A stretch of DNA of 64,000 bases from an uncultured Bacteroidales bacterium (GTDB lineage Bacteria; Bacteroidota; Bacteroidia; Bacteroidales; UBA932). Within the stretch, counting starts at the first letter, position 1; each line of letters begins with the position of its first letter. Of this stretch, positions 1-8,828 are shown in pieces. The stretch lies in assembly GCA_902491795.1 (NCBI GenBank), contig CABUIX010000001.1:41627-105626 (forward strand). The letters run 5' to 3'. The notes under the pieces were generated by a model. The model worked only from the letters and a program-made list of their open reading frames with translations, ran no database searches and was not told where the DNA came from. The translations under genes were made by a program, and so were the position numbers.

Positions 1-1
1 C

Positions 2-433
2 ACGCGCAACATCATCATACGCAACAACAGGTTCACTGACGGAGGACTGGGAGGAGGCAACCCTCAGGCGATTCTGCAGATTGATCCCATAATACCCGTA
101 AACGCCAGGGAGACCGACTTCTTCTACCATGACAGAATAGTGTTCACAGGCAACACAATAAACACCTTTGACTGTCAGGCAATATACGGATTGAGTGTCA
201 GGGACCTCGAAATAACAGGCAACACATTCATTGACAGCGGCTCATACCAACCCATATTCCCGGGACTTTCAGTGATTGACCTGCAAAACTGCGGGAACGT
301 GGTCATCAGGGGCAATGATTTCTCCCGTTGGAAGCCGGACGCCACAATCAGCATTCATGACTGCCTGAACGTGGACAATGATTCTGATCTTCCTGTCGTG
401 GACAGTCCCAATCCCTACTTCTACGGAAGCTGA
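2..433 (+). CDS. C-terminal part of a right-handed parallel beta-helix protein (5' end outside window)
   Basis: The reading frame is open from base 2, so the gene begins before the window and only its last 143 residues are visible. They consist of short repeating strands of the type NIIIRNNRF, ITGNTF and VVIRGNDF, the N-ladder pattern of right-handed parallel beta-helix carbohydrate-active proteins. The ending resembles that of beta-helix glycosidases such as GH110, but no catalytic region is visible, so the family is a guess. A hairpin terminator follows 22 bases after the stop codon. Confidence 0.7.
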   Translation, partial: TRNIIIRNNRFTDGGLGGGNPQAILQIDPIIPVNARETDFFYHDRIVFTGNTINTFDCQAIYGLSVRDLEITGNTFIDSGSYQPIFPGLSVIDLQNCGNVVIRGNDFSRWKPDATISIHDCLNVDNDSDLPVVDSPNPYFYGS

Positions 434-454
434 CGCCAGCAAACGGCATATTGC

Positions 455-484
455 GAAGCCGGCCCTGGACAAGGGCCGGCTTTG
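455..484 (+). terminator. Rho-independent terminator-like hairpin after the beta-helix gene
   Basis: A perfect 10-bp stem (AGCCGGCCCT at 457-466, AGGGCCGGCT at 472-481) closes a five-base loop and runs into a short TTT. The T-tract is weak. It sits between two convergent genes and could serve either. Confidence 0.6.
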
Positions 485-496
485 TCGTTCCCGCCA

Positions 497-3400
497 TCAG
501 AATTTTGTACTGTCTGGCATTGAAGCCTCAGACAGCGAGTCCAGTCCGGCCTTTTCTCCTGCAGACAGGGAATCGAGCTGCTGGTCGACTGCAGCCTTGT
601 AGCCAAGCTCACGGCGGCGCTGCTCGATATAGCGGTTTGTCCTGTTTTCGCGGATGGCATTGTCCACTCCGCGGCGGAAAATGTCCTGAATGGACTCCCG
701 CAGGTTGATCCTCGTCTGGTCTATGACACTTGAGAATACAGGCACATCCGTGCTCTTGTATTTGGGCTTGCCTATGCGGAAACTGAAATCATCGAAATTT
801 CCGGAAAGGTCTATGCCCACACGGAAAGGCAACGGCGACTCTATGACCGACACGTGGTACTTGAAGCTGGCGTCAAGATTCTGGACACCGCTCATCGCAA
901 GTGTATACCGGTCGACCTTGAGCACAAAAGGAAAGACTTCTATGCGGTTGTCTGAAATGAGGCCCTCCACCGACATGTGGTCAATATGACCGCCAGTCTT
1001 GTCTTTGAACATCAATTTGCGGGCAATTTCATTGAAGGCGGTACTCTCCGAAAGAGTCAGGTCATCGCCGCTTATGCGTATGATCCCGTTTATGCTCGGA
1101 GTCTCGATGGTCATCGTGGTATCCATGTCTGCAGTTGCCGAAACGGTGCAGTTGAGTCTGCCCCTGAACGACTTGAGCATGGACATTACGGAATCCACTG
1201 CAGGCATCATCTCAATGACCTTCTCCGCAGTGACATCCTTGAGCTGCAGATCAAAGCCGGTCTTGAGATCATGCTTTGTGCGTGTTGAATAAAAGCCTTC
1301 GAATTCAATGTTGCCGATATCGGAAGTTGCTGCGGTATTTGTGAGCTGAACGCAGCGTTCCATGACGGCTATATCTGTGGTCATGGAGTCAATTTTCAGA
1401 TTCGAATACGTGACATTGGCAGCCTTCAGCCTCAATTCTGCAGATATGTTGCCAGGGACAACCAGAAGCTGCGAAGTCACTGTTTCAGCATTGTCCAACG
1501 TATCTATCACAACCATCTCCTGATAGGCTTCATCGTCAATGTCAAGAGAGGCAGCCGAAAGGTTCTCCGGCTCATATCCGGATCCCATCTGCCATGCCCC
1601 GAGAAGTTCATTGACATTGAGACTGTCGGACGACACATCAAGCTTGAGGCGAAGCATCCCCTGCCTGCCCAGGACCGAGCGCAACCCGCGCAGATCTCCC
1701 GAAGCGGAAAGTCCGGAGCGTCCGCTCGACAGCCTGAAACTGTCAAAACGTATTTCGTCGTTGCTGAAACTTGCCTTCACCTCTGACAGGCGGTTCCGCA
1801 GGGGGAAATAAGGGCTCACAATTCCGGCGCTGCCCAATGACAGGCTGCCGTTGAAATCCCACTCCCTGAGGTAACGGGTAACGGTATCTCCAAGGTTCAG
1901 GCGGATATCACGTTTGCGGAAATCCTCCTCACTGAGCCATTCGGGCACGGGACGCGACCCGCGGATTCTGCGGAAATGACTATACAGAGAATCCCTGGGA
2001 ACATCAGGATATCTTCTCGCAAGCGAGTCCACAAAAGCTCTGCTGCGCCTTCTTCTCTGTATGGAATTCATTGCAGCAACAGCGTCAACATCAAGATTGC
2101 GGACAAAAACACGGTTTACCGGTCCGCGCAGGAACACGCCCTGATTCGAACTGTCAAGAGTCAGCACGGGCACATCGGGAGCGCCCTGCTTCGGGGATAT
2201 CTTGAAAATGCTTCCGGAATTAGAGAGCGCCACGAAAGTGGTGTCAGCGCCGACCAATGAAAGGAAGCCGACGTCAAGCCTGCCGCCGAAAGGATAAAAG
2301 CGGGAGGAATCAGTCTTGTCAAGCACAGCCGCGGAATTCTGGGCCTTAAGGGACAAGTCCCTTCCGACAAGCCGCATCTTCCCTGTAACTGACATGTATA
2401 CGCTGTCCACTGCCGCGGTCAGCGCCAGCATCCTTTCGCCCTGAGCAATGCTCGAATCCCTGGTGTTTCCCACGGCCCCGAGCCAGACGTCAATACTGTC
2501 CGCGGCGACACGAAGGCTGTCACTGGACACACTCAAGCCGGAACTTCGGATCCTGCCGGAGATGTCAGCCTGCGCAAGCTGATATGGATCCAGTTGAGAA
2601 AGGCAGGCCTTGCCTTTCACGGAAGCCGAAAAGTCCCCGGACAAATCCATGCCGCTCCTGCGTTTCAGGTGCCCGGAGAGCGTGTCAAGACTTACCTCAA
2701 GCGACGCTTCGGCGTCAACAAGGGGATCCTTGCCCAACAGGTCGGAAGCCGAACCGCGGAAATCGGCATGCAGGGCTTTTCCCCTAACATGGAAATCTTT
2801 CACCGTGACGTCTACTTTGCCTCCCTTCCCGTGGAGTTCTCCGTCAAGTGCAATCTCGTGCCTTATGTCAAGCATCTTGTTCCCGATTGATGACTGCGGA
2901 ATTACCAGCCTTGCATCAATGTCCGGAATCTCCCCCGAAGAAAGGTCCAGGAATCCGTCAAAATCCGCCGAAAGGCTGACCCGCGCATCAGTCTCCACAT
3001 TTTTTGCCGCCGCCGGCAGATTGTCCCTGAAATAGCCGAGGACATCGTTGACACGGCAGTTGTCTATGGCAGCGTTTCCTCTTATATGCAGTTTGTCTCC
3101 GAAGCGCAGTTCGGCAGCACCTTTCAGAGGCAGGCCGGCGACATCAGCCTCCAGCCCGATAACATTGACGGTAAACACCGAATCCTTCGGGAAGCCGACT
3201 TCCGTCCTTATGTTTATCGGGATTCCCATTCGCCCGTAATTGCGGGTTGCAAGCCATGCCGTCGCGTCCGCACTGAAATCCACATGCCCCTTGTGGGAAA
3301 GAATCCCCATACGGTCAAGCCGCAGCGCAAGAGTATCCGAACGCACGCGCCCGGCCAGCAGCATGCTGTCAACCGTGATGCCGCGGCGGGATCTTCCGGA

Positions 3401-4060
3401 ACCGTCTTCGGAACGTCCCGGCACCAGTCTCCCGTTGAAACGCATCCGCCTGAAATCAGCCATCGCGAACAAGGTGTCGGCCGGAGAAGAATACACCACA
3501 TGCGGATGCCCCCGAAGCACAATGCGTCCAAGAGCAAGCTTGAGAGGCGAAGCTGAACTGTCTGCAGGATCCTTGTCCGCCTTCCTGTCACCGGAAATGA
3601 AAATGTCCCAGTTGGTCCGGCCGTCCGGATAATTCTTCGCGAAGATTCGGGGCTTGTCGAGAGTCAGCAGCGGAATTCTCAATGTACCGAGCGCCAGCGC
3701 CGCTACATCCACGGATGCATGCATCCGCCTGATTGACGCCAAAGTGTCCACCTTCGGGCCACGCCCCTGCCGCATCATGTAATAGGTGCTGTCCTCTCCG
3801 GAATATCTGTCCGACGGGTACGTCAGGGTGAAGTCCGTGAAGCCCACATTCAGGTACGGGAAACTGCGGAACACCGAAAGCCGGACCTCGCCGAAATTCA
3901 CGTCCGCATCAACATGTTTGCCTGCCAGATTGTTGGCAATCCTCGTGAGGACTGCAGGACTGAGGGCCGCCTGCGCAGCAATCAGCAGCACGGCCCAGAT
4001 TCCTGCCACCCAAAGCAGAACCTTCCAGACCGTCTTCAATTTTTTCTTCTGTCCGCCCAT
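497..4060 (-). CDS. AsmA-like large membrane-anchored protein
   Basis: This 1187-residue protein has one N-terminal transmembrane helix (about residues 10-30) and then a long periplasmic region rich in beta strands, with an AsmA-type N-terminal segment after the helix and an AsmA C-terminal-like region near the end (residues about 950-1120). AsmA family proteins are elongated structures proposed to carry or organise lipids between inner and outer membrane; that role here is inferred from the family. The open frame extends upstream to 4237, but that extension would run through tRNA-His, so I place the start at the ATG at 4058-4060 (residues MGGQKKK). It is monocistronic and convergent with the beta-helix gene. 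Confidence 0.8.
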   Translation of the reverse strand: MGGQKKKLKTVWKVLLWVAGIWAVLLIAAQAALSPAVLTRIANNLAGKHVDADVNFGEVRLSVFRSFPYLNVGFTDFTLTYPSDRYSGEDSTYYMMRQGRGPKVDTLASIRRMHASVDVAALALGTLRIPLLTLDKPRIFAKNYPDGRTNWDIFISGDRKADKDPADSSASPLKLALGRIVLRGHPHVVYSSPADTLFAMADFRRMRFNGRLVPGRSEDGSGRSRRGITVDSMLLAGRVRSDTLALRLDRMGILSHKGHVDFSADATAWLATRNYGRMGIPINIRTEVGFPKDSVFTVNVIGLEADVAGLPLKGAAELRFGDKLHIRGNAAIDNCRVNDVLGYFRDNLPAAAKNVETDARVSLSADFDGFLDLSSGEIPDIDARLVIPQSSIGNKMLDIRHEIALDGELHGKGGKVDVTVKDFHVRGKALHADFRGSASDLLGKDPLVDAEASLEVSLDTLSGHLKRRSGMDLSGDFSASVKGKACLSQLDPYQLAQADISGRIRSSGLSVSSDSLRVAADSIDVWLGAVGNTRDSSIAQGERMLALTAAVDSVYMSVTGKMRLVGRDLSLKAQNSAAVLDKTDSSRFYPFGGRLDVGFLSLVGADTTFVALSNSGSIFKISPKQGAPDVPVLTLDSSNQGVFLRGPVNRVFVRNLDVDAVAAMNSIQRRRRSRAFVDSLARRYPDVPRDSLYSHFRRIRGSRPVPEWLSEEDFRKRDIRLNLGDTVTRYLREWDFNGSLSLGSAGIVSPYFPLRNRLSEVKASFSNDEIRFDSFRLSSGRSGLSASGDLRGLRSVLGRQGMLRLKLDVSSDSLNVNELLGAWQMGSGYEPENLSAASLDIDDEAYQEMVVIDTLDNAETVTSQLLVVPGNISAELRLKAANVTYSNLKIDSMTTDIAVMERCVQLTNTAATSDIGNIEFEGFYSTRTKHDLKTGFDLQLKDVTAEKVIEMMPAVDSVMSMLKSFRGRLNCTVSATADMDTTMTIETPSINGIIRISGDDLTLSESTAFNEIARKLMFKDKTGGHIDHMSVEGLISDNRIEVFPFVLKVDRYTLAMSGVQNLDASFKYHVSVIESPLPFRVGIDLSGNFDDFSFRIGKPKYKSTDVPVFSSVIDQTRINLRESIQDIFRRGVDNAIRENRTNRYIEQRRRELGYKAAVDQQLDSLSAGEKAGLDSLSEASMPDSTKF

Positions 4061-4150
4061 CGTGATTGAATTTGCCGGAAAAGAATGCCGGATCTTACGC
4101 TGAATCGTAAATATAACAAAATGCAGCAAAAAAGGAAACCTCCGGCCCGA

Positions 4151-4187
4151 TACAAAAAATTGTTCCGGCCCATCAGGACCGGAACAA
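4151..4187 (-). terminator. Rho-independent terminator of tRNA-His
   Basis: Read on the minus strand, a 9-bp stem TTGTTCCGG/CCGGAACAA with a 10-base loop is followed directly by TTTTTTGTA. It lies 7 bases after the tRNA-His CCA end and separates the tRNA from the AsmA-like gene. Confidence 0.85.
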
Positions 4188-4194
4188 ACCAAGG

Positions 4195-4271
4195 TGGGGT
4201 GCGATGTGGGGCTCGAACCCACGACACCTAGAACCACAATCTAGTGCTCTACCAACTGAACTAATCGCACC
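4195..4271 (-). tRNA. tRNA-His (anticodon GTG)
   Basis: The minus strand folds as a cloverleaf with acceptor arm GTGCGAT/ATCGCAC, anticodon loop TTGTGGT inside the stem CTAGA/TCTAG, and T-loop GTTCGAG. The anticodon is GTG. The encoded extra G at position -1 (base 4271) faces discriminator C73 (base 4198), the identity pair read by histidyl-tRNA synthetase. The CCA end is encoded at 4195-4197. Confidence 0.97.
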
Positions 4272-4285
4272 ATTTCAGCGGACTG

Positions 4286-4316
4286 CAAAGATACGAAGAA
4301 ATTTCTTCCGTGCAAG
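4286..4316 (-). promoter_or_regulatory. Bacteroidetes-type promoter of tRNA-His
   Basis: On the minus strand a CTTG (-33-like) is followed after exactly 19 bases by TATCTTTG, matching the Bacteroidetes -7 consensus TAnnTTTG. It sits 15 bases upstream of the tRNA. Confidence 0.65.
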
Positions 4317-4337
4317 TCTTATCTCATATTTTTATGC

Positions 4338-4345
4338 TATCTTTG
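4338..4345 (+). promoter_or_regulatory. -7 box upstream of the carboxyltransferase gene
   Basis: TATCTTTG matches the Bacteroidetes -7 consensus, 31 bases before the ATG at 4377 and divergent from the tRNA-His promoter. I see no clear -33 TTTG at the expected spacing. Confidence 0.5.
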
Positions 4346-4376
4346 TGCGATTTCGCACACATTAAAGCATAAAGAT

Positions 4377-6158
4377 ATGGCAAAAGAAATAAAGTTCTCA
4401 CTCGTCTACAGGGACATGTGGCAATCTTCCGGCAAATACCAGCCGAGAGTTGACCAACTGGTCAGGGTTGCACCGGCGATCATTGACATGGGATGCTTCG
4501 ACCGCGTAGAGACCAACGGCGGCGCATTCGAGCAGGTGAACCTCCTTTATGGCGAGAATCCCAACATTTCAGTCCGCAAATGGACTGCCCCCTTCCACAA
4601 GGTCGGCATTCAGACCCACATGCTCGAAAGAGGCCTTAATGCACTGCGGATGAACCCGGTTCCTGCTGATGTGCGAGAGCTGATGTTCAAGGTCAAGAAG
4701 GCGCAGGGCACAGACATAGCCAGGTCTTTCTGCGGACTGAATGACCACCGCAACCTCAAACTCTCCATTGAGTATGCGAAAAAGGCCGGAATGATTTCCC
4801 AGGCCGCCCTCTCAATAACCCACTCCCCCGTGCACACGGTGGAATACTACCTCGGCGTGGTTGATCATCTGGTGGAGTACGGTGCCGACGAGATATGCCT
4901 CAAGGACATGGCAGGAGTAGGCCGCCCGACATTCCTCGCAGAACTTACAAGGGACATTAAGAAAAAATATCCTGACATCAAGATCCAGTACCACGGACAC
5001 TGCGGGCCCGGATTCTCTCCGGCATCAATGCTTGAGGTGGCCCGTGCCGGCGCCGACTACATCGACGTTGCAGTGGAGCCTCTCGCCTGGGGCAAGGTTC
5101 ACCCTGACGTGATCACCATCCAGCAGATGCTGCGCGCAGACGGCTTCCTCGTCAAGGACATCAACATGGACGCATATATGGAAGTGCGCCGCCTCACGCA
5201 GGAATTCATCGACGACTTCCTCGGATACTGGATCAACCCCAGCAATGCTGTCATGACCTCTCTTCTGGTAGGCTGTGGCCTCCCCGGAGGAATGATGGGA
5301 TCGATGATGGCTGACCTCAAGGGATTCAAGGCCGCAATAAATGCCTCCGAGCGTGCCAACGGCAAGCCTGAGAGTTCTCTTGACACCCTGATGGTAAGGC
5401 TCTTCAACGAGGTTGAATATGTATGGCCGAGACTCGGATATCCCCCTCTCGTGACCCCCTTCAGCCAGTATGTCAAGAACACGGCCCTTATGAACCTGCT
5501 CGCAATGAGCCAGAACAAGCCGCGCTTCAGCACCATCGACAAGGACACCTGGAACATGATTCTTGGCAAGATGGGCAAACTGCCCGGCAAGCTCGCACCC
5601 GAAATCGTCCAGCTTGCGAAGGAGAAGGGAATGGAATTCTTCGACGGCAATCCCCAGGACGAATATCCGAACGAACTTCCGAAGTTCCGCCAGATGATGA
5701 AGGACGAAGGCTGGGACTGCGGCCAGGACGACGAGGAGCTGTTCGAACTTGCAATGCACGAGAGACAGTACAGGGACTACAAGAGCGGTATAGCCAAGGA
5801 GAGGTTCAACAAGGAGCTCGCCGACCTCAAGGCAAAAGCCGGTGCACCGATAATCATCAAGCGCCCCGTTGTGGAGATGCCCGAGTTCGACATCGAGAAG
5901 TATGTCGAGAAATATCCCAAGGCAACTCCCCTGCAGGCTCCCGCAAAAGGCAAGATGCTATGGCAGATCGATGTCGTTGACGATTCAAAGGCACCGGTAG
6001 CCGGAACCGCCGTAAAGGCAGGAAAAGCCTGCGGATATGTCCAGACATATTATGGAATGGAAGAGATCATCCCCGCGGTTAACGGACGCATTGTAGCCGT
6101 GACCGCGCCACAGGGAAAGGATGTCGCCAAGGGCGAGATTGTCGCTTTCGTGGAGTAA
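4377..6158 (+). CDS. Pyruvate/oxaloacetate-type carboxyltransferase with C-terminal carrier-like domain
   Basis: This 593-residue protein belongs to the pyruvate carboxylase subunit B / oxaloacetate decarboxylase alpha family, which moves CO2 between biotin and a 2-oxo acid. Residues 5-300 form the TIM barrel, with R12-D13 in the entry motif, the carboxylatable lysine K176 in LKDMAG, and metal-ligand histidines H206 and H208 (HGH). A conserved helical region follows (about 310-480). Residues about 520-593 form a biotinyl/lipoyl-type carrier fold. In that fold the usual AMKM loop reads GMEE (560-563), so the biotin-accepting lysine is replaced by E562. After the HxH the family's DTSG is CGPG. 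It may therefore depend on a carrier protein encoded elsewhere. It is a single gene between its own -7 box and a strong terminator. Confidence 0.85.
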   Translation: MAKEIKFSLVYRDMWQSSGKYQPRVDQLVRVAPAIIDMGCFDRVETNGGAFEQVNLLYGENPNISVRKWTAPFHKVGIQTHMLERGLNALRMNPVPADVRELMFKVKKAQGTDIARSFCGLNDHRNLKLSIEYAKKAGMISQAALSITHSPVHTVEYYLGVVDHLVEYGADEICLKDMAGVGRPTFLAELTRDIKKKYPDIKIQYHGHCGPGFSPASMLEVARAGADYIDVAVEPLAWGKVHPDVITIQQMLRADGFLVKDINMDAYMEVRRLTQEFIDDFLGYWINPSNAVMTSLLVGCGLPGGMMGSMMADLKGFKAAINASERANGKPESSLDTLMVRLFNEVEYVWPRLGYPPLVTPFSQYVKNTALMNLLAMSQNKPRFSTIDKDTWNMILGKMGKLPGKLAPEIVQLAKEKGMEFFDGNPQDEYPNELPKFRQMMKDEGWDCGQDDEELFELAMHERQYRDYKSGIAKERFNKELADLKAKAGAPIIIKRPVVEMPEFDIEKYVEKYPKATPLQAPAKGKMLWQIDVVDDSKAPVAGTAVKAGKACGYVQTYYGMEEIIPAVNGRIVAVTAPQGKDVAKGEIVAFVE

Positions 6159-6184
6159 GCACGTTTTCACAAGAGCATATTGCT

Positions 6185-6223
6185 GCAGGCCGCTGTCAAC
6201 AATGACAGCGGCCTGCTTTTTTT
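6185..6223 (+). terminator. Strong rho-independent terminator
   Basis: A perfect 14-bp stem (6185-6198 with 6203-6216), loop ACAA and a seven-T run (6217-6223) lie 26 bases after the carboxyltransferase stop. Confidence 0.95.
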
Positions 6224-6262
6224 GCAATAACGTAATATTCAGCGACTAATAAAAAATTTTAT

Positions 6263-6293
6263 TTTGAATTATTCATAATTATACCTATCTTGC
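6263..6293 (+). promoter_or_regulatory. Bacteroidetes-type promoter of the fimbrial operon
   Basis: TTTG (6263-6266), a 19-base spacer and TATCTTGC (6286-6293) fit the Bacteroidetes -33/-7 arrangement with a near-consensus -7 box. A start near 6300 would give an untranslated leader of about 140 bases before the ATG at 6441. The leader holds one short open frame (ATG at 6312) of unknown meaning. Confidence 0.6.
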
Positions 6294-6440
6294 GCGACGC
6301 TGGCAGGCAAAATGAATTTCATCAATTCTGCAGAATCTTCTTTCTGCTTCGGGTTGGTGCGCTTTTCTTGCACGCCGGTCACATTTTAATGACACTACAA
6401 ACCTGATGAAAGACCATTAGGTCCACTGCACGAATTGGCA

Positions 6441-6989
6441 ATGAACCGCAAGATACTCCACATAACACTGATAATACTGTCGGCGATTTCTGCCGGACAC
6501 AAGGCGAAAGCCCAACTGCCTGACCACGACAACTATGATTCGGGGTGGTCAGCACCATTTTACCTCAGACTCGAGAGTTCCGAGAAACACGAAGCTGATT
6601 TCCATGTCAATTTCCGGCAGAACGATTCTCTCATTCTGCCTGGCTATATGGGCACAGGCGAAAATCTCAAGGCGCTTGCAGACTCAATAGCGGCAATCCG
6701 TATCGGAGACAGGACAATCGACAGCCTGTACGTGTTTTCGTATTCTTCTCCTGAAGGCAACTACAATTATAACGTCGCCCTTTCCGGACGCCGTGCCGCC
6801 GCAATGCGCCGTTACCTTGAGACTGAATATCCGGATCTTGTGGAAGTGATGTCCGCTACCCCGGACGGCGAGTCATGGCAGATGTTCAGGCAAAGGGCTC
6901 TCTCGGACAGCACCATAAGCAGCGAACAAAGAGAAAGGCTGCTCTCGATAATTGATTCCGACAACAGTTTCGAGACAAAAAAGCCTTGA
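6441..6989 (+). CDS. DUF3575-type outer-membrane protein of a fimbrial locus, N-terminal part (ends at a frameshift)
   Basis: The first 182 residues contain a signal peptide ending near AKAQ, then a beta-strand region and an OmpA-like stretch (SYSSPEGNYNYN, SGRRAAAMRRYL). This arrangement is typical of DUF3575 proteins that head fimbrillin operons in Bacteroidales. The start is the ATG at 6441; the open frame begins at a TTG two codons earlier. The frame ends at TGA 6987-6989 just after the heptamer A AAA AAG (6977-6983). The next frame continues the family sequence without a gap, so this is half of a split or frameshift-expressed gene. A -1 shift on the heptamer would give one 429-residue protein ending at 7729. 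Confidence 0.75.
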   Translation: MNRKILHITLIILSAISAGHKAKAQLPDHDNYDSGWSAPFYLRLESSEKHEADFHVNFRQNDSLILPGYMGTGENLKALADSIAAIRIGDRTIDSLYVFSYSSPEGNYNYNVALSGRRAAAMRRYLETEYPDLVEVMSATPDGESWQMFRQRALSDSTISSEQRERLLSIIDSDNSFETKKP

Positions 6990-7729
6990 TAAAAGAGTGG
7001 GACCGCGCCTTGTGGAACAGGATTGTCCGGGAATGGTTCAGGGACATGCGCCGCTCCTTCATCCGTCTGGAGTGGACTGAAAATGTCTATGCCAAAGAAT
7101 ACTTCATCGGACGTCCGGCAGAATTGACGGCAAAAGCATATACGACAATGAACCCCTTGTCGCGTCCGCCTGGAGAGATTGTCCTCGAAAGGACCATACT
7201 CGCCCTAAAGACCATCCTTCTCTACGATGCAATGACCATGCTCAACGCAGAAGTCGAAGTCCCGGTCGGCAACAGCTTCTCCATAATGGTTGAAGATGTC
7301 TTCCCATGGTGGACCTTCGGTCCGAACAGGAACAAATACAGTCTCGAAATGTGGGAGATGGGAATCGAACCGAGATGGTGGTTCCGCCGCAACGACAGGC
7401 GCGACCGACTATCCGGACATTTCATAGGTCCCTATGTCATGAGCGCAAGGTATGACTTCCAGTGGGACAGGGACCTGAACTACCAGGGTGAATACTGGTC
7501 AGCTGGTCTCAGTTACGGATACGCAATGCCCATAGGGAATATTTTCAATCTCGAGTTTTCCGTCTCAGTTGGCTACGTCAATGCCGACTACAGGCATTAT
7601 CAGCCTGACTACGACTATTCGCAGCTCTATCGTGACCCGTTCAGGACAGGCACCCTGTCTTATTTCGGGCCAACAAAACTGAAGGTATCCCTGGTACTTC
7701 CCATAAAAATCAAATACACCCGCAGATGA
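6986..7729 (+). CDS. DUF3575 domain, C-terminal part (continuation in -1 frame)
   Basis: This frame picks up exactly where the previous one stops and carries the DUF3575 domain: about 245 residues of beta strands ending in a membrane-barrel-like LPIKIKYTRR. It has no signal peptide, and its only upstream start is a TTG at 6986, so it is unlikely to be a separate protein. Across the junction the shifted reading KKALIKEWDRALW joins the two halves smoothly. Family members are integral outer-membrane proteins thought to support fimbria biogenesis; the exact role is not established. Its stop overlaps the next start by ATGA at 7726-7729. Confidence 0.75.
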   Translation: MIKEWDRALWNRIVREWFRDMRRSFIRLEWTENVYAKEYFIGRPAELTAKAYTTMNPLSRPPGEIVLERTILALKTILLYDAMTMLNAEVEVPVGNSFSIMVEDVFPWWTFGPNRNKYSLEMWEMGIEPRWWFRRNDRRDRLSGHFIGPYVMSARYDFQWDRDLNYQGEYWSAGLSYGYAMPIGNIFNLEFSVSVGYVNADYRHYQPDYDYSQLYRDPFRTGTLSYFGPTKLKVSLVLPIKIKYTRR

Positions 7730-8793
7730 CGACCTCAAGAACATGCCGCGGCAGGATTTTCAGTCTGCCGAAATGCCGCCGGTCCAGTCTGTCCTGGTCC
7801 GCCGTCTGCCTGTTTGCCGTGACACTGCTGCTTTCGGGCTGCCAGCTCAGGCCGCTTGTGGATCCGGAATTCGGGACCATGATCAAAATACGCATCAATA
7901 CCGACGGGATACGCAACGTGACAAGCGACATTTACAACGAAGCCATTCCTGTCCCCGAAATCGATCCTGGCGTCATGCACGTGCTCTTCTACGACACCGG
8001 GACCAACTCGCTGATTTCGGAGTCTTTCGTGAGCGAGAAGTCCACCGACGGGGACGGATACACTACAATATCCGGACGCGTCTCACTGGTGCCGGGCACC
8101 TACCATATAGTCAGCTACGACTTCGGAACGGAATCAACGATTGTAGACGGCCACGAAAGTTTCGACCTGCTGCACGCGACTTCCGGATCCGTGTCCGAGA
8201 CTGAACTTGCCTCATACTCATCCAAGGCACAGGACGGCAGCATCGTATATACCCCCGACCACCTGGTGGTATCGACAGACCGAGAGTACGAAATTCCCTA
8301 CCATAACGGCATCCATATGATAGAGACCGAAGCCTCGACGATAGTGGAGACATATTATCTGCAGATCAAGGTGGACGGGCTCGAATATGTCTCAAGTGCA
8401 CGGGCATTCCTGTCCGGAATGTCGGGAAGCAGCAGCACGGCATCCGGAGACGCCGTCGACCAGGAGGGGTCCACGATATACTTCACACTCCAGAAAAGCG
8501 AAGACAACGGAGTTCCCGTTATCTGCAACATATTTAACTGCTTCGGAAGGATTCCGGATGCCGAGAACGACTTGAGCGTAACATTCGACATACGAACCTC
8601 AGACGGCAGGACCGTGACCCGCGAATTTGACATAACTGACCTTTTCGAGAGTGAGGACTGCATCAACCACAACTGGCTGCTGCTTGAGGAAACTATCACC
8701 ATAGACCCTCCTCAGACCACACCGGGGACAGGAGGCGGCTTCGACCCTGAAGTCGGAGACTGGGAGGACGAAAACCACGAAATCGAGATATAG
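7726..8793 (+). CDS. DUF5119-like lipoprotein of the fimbrial locus
   Basis: This 355-residue protein has a long N-region, a hydrophobic stretch and the lipobox LSGC with the lipidated cysteine at residue 39. The mature part is beta-rich and carries the segment MHVLFYD near residue 85, which I associate with DUF5119 and FimB/Mfa2-like anchor proteins. Its tail is acidic (PEVGDWEDENHEIEI). The start overlaps the DUF3575 stop by four bases, so translation is probably coupled. Its place between the barrel protein and the fimbrillins suggests a surface anchor or assembly factor; this is inferred. Confidence 0.65.
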   Translation: MTTSRTCRGRIFSLPKCRRSSLSWSAVCLFAVTLLLSGCQLRPLVDPEFGTMIKIRINTDGIRNVTSDIYNEAIPVPEIDPGVMHVLFYDTGTNSLISESFVSEKSTDGDGYTTISGRVSLVPGTYHIVSYDFGTESTIVDGHESFDLLHATSGSVSETELASYSSKAQDGSIVYTPDHLVVSTDREYEIPYHNGIHMIETEASTIVETYYLQIKVDGLEYVSSARAFLSGMSGSSSTASGDAVDQEGSTIYFTLQKSEDNGVPVICNIFNCFGRIPDAENDLSVTFDIRTSDGRTVTREFDITDLFESEDCINHNWLLLEETITIDPPQTTPGTGGGFDPEVGDWEDENHEIEI

Positions 8794-8828
8794 AAATTCC
8801 TATTCAAAAACTTTACAACAAAACATTT

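Noticed and set aside
4061..4237. N-terminal extension of the AsmA-like protein
   Set aside because: The extension reads through tRNA-His and its terminator; the homologous protein starts at the ATG at 4060.
5025..5759. Long reverse-strand open frame of 244 codons inside the carboxyltransferase gene
   Set aside because: It is a shadow of a strongly coding, GC-rich gene, with no recognisable domain and no promoter.
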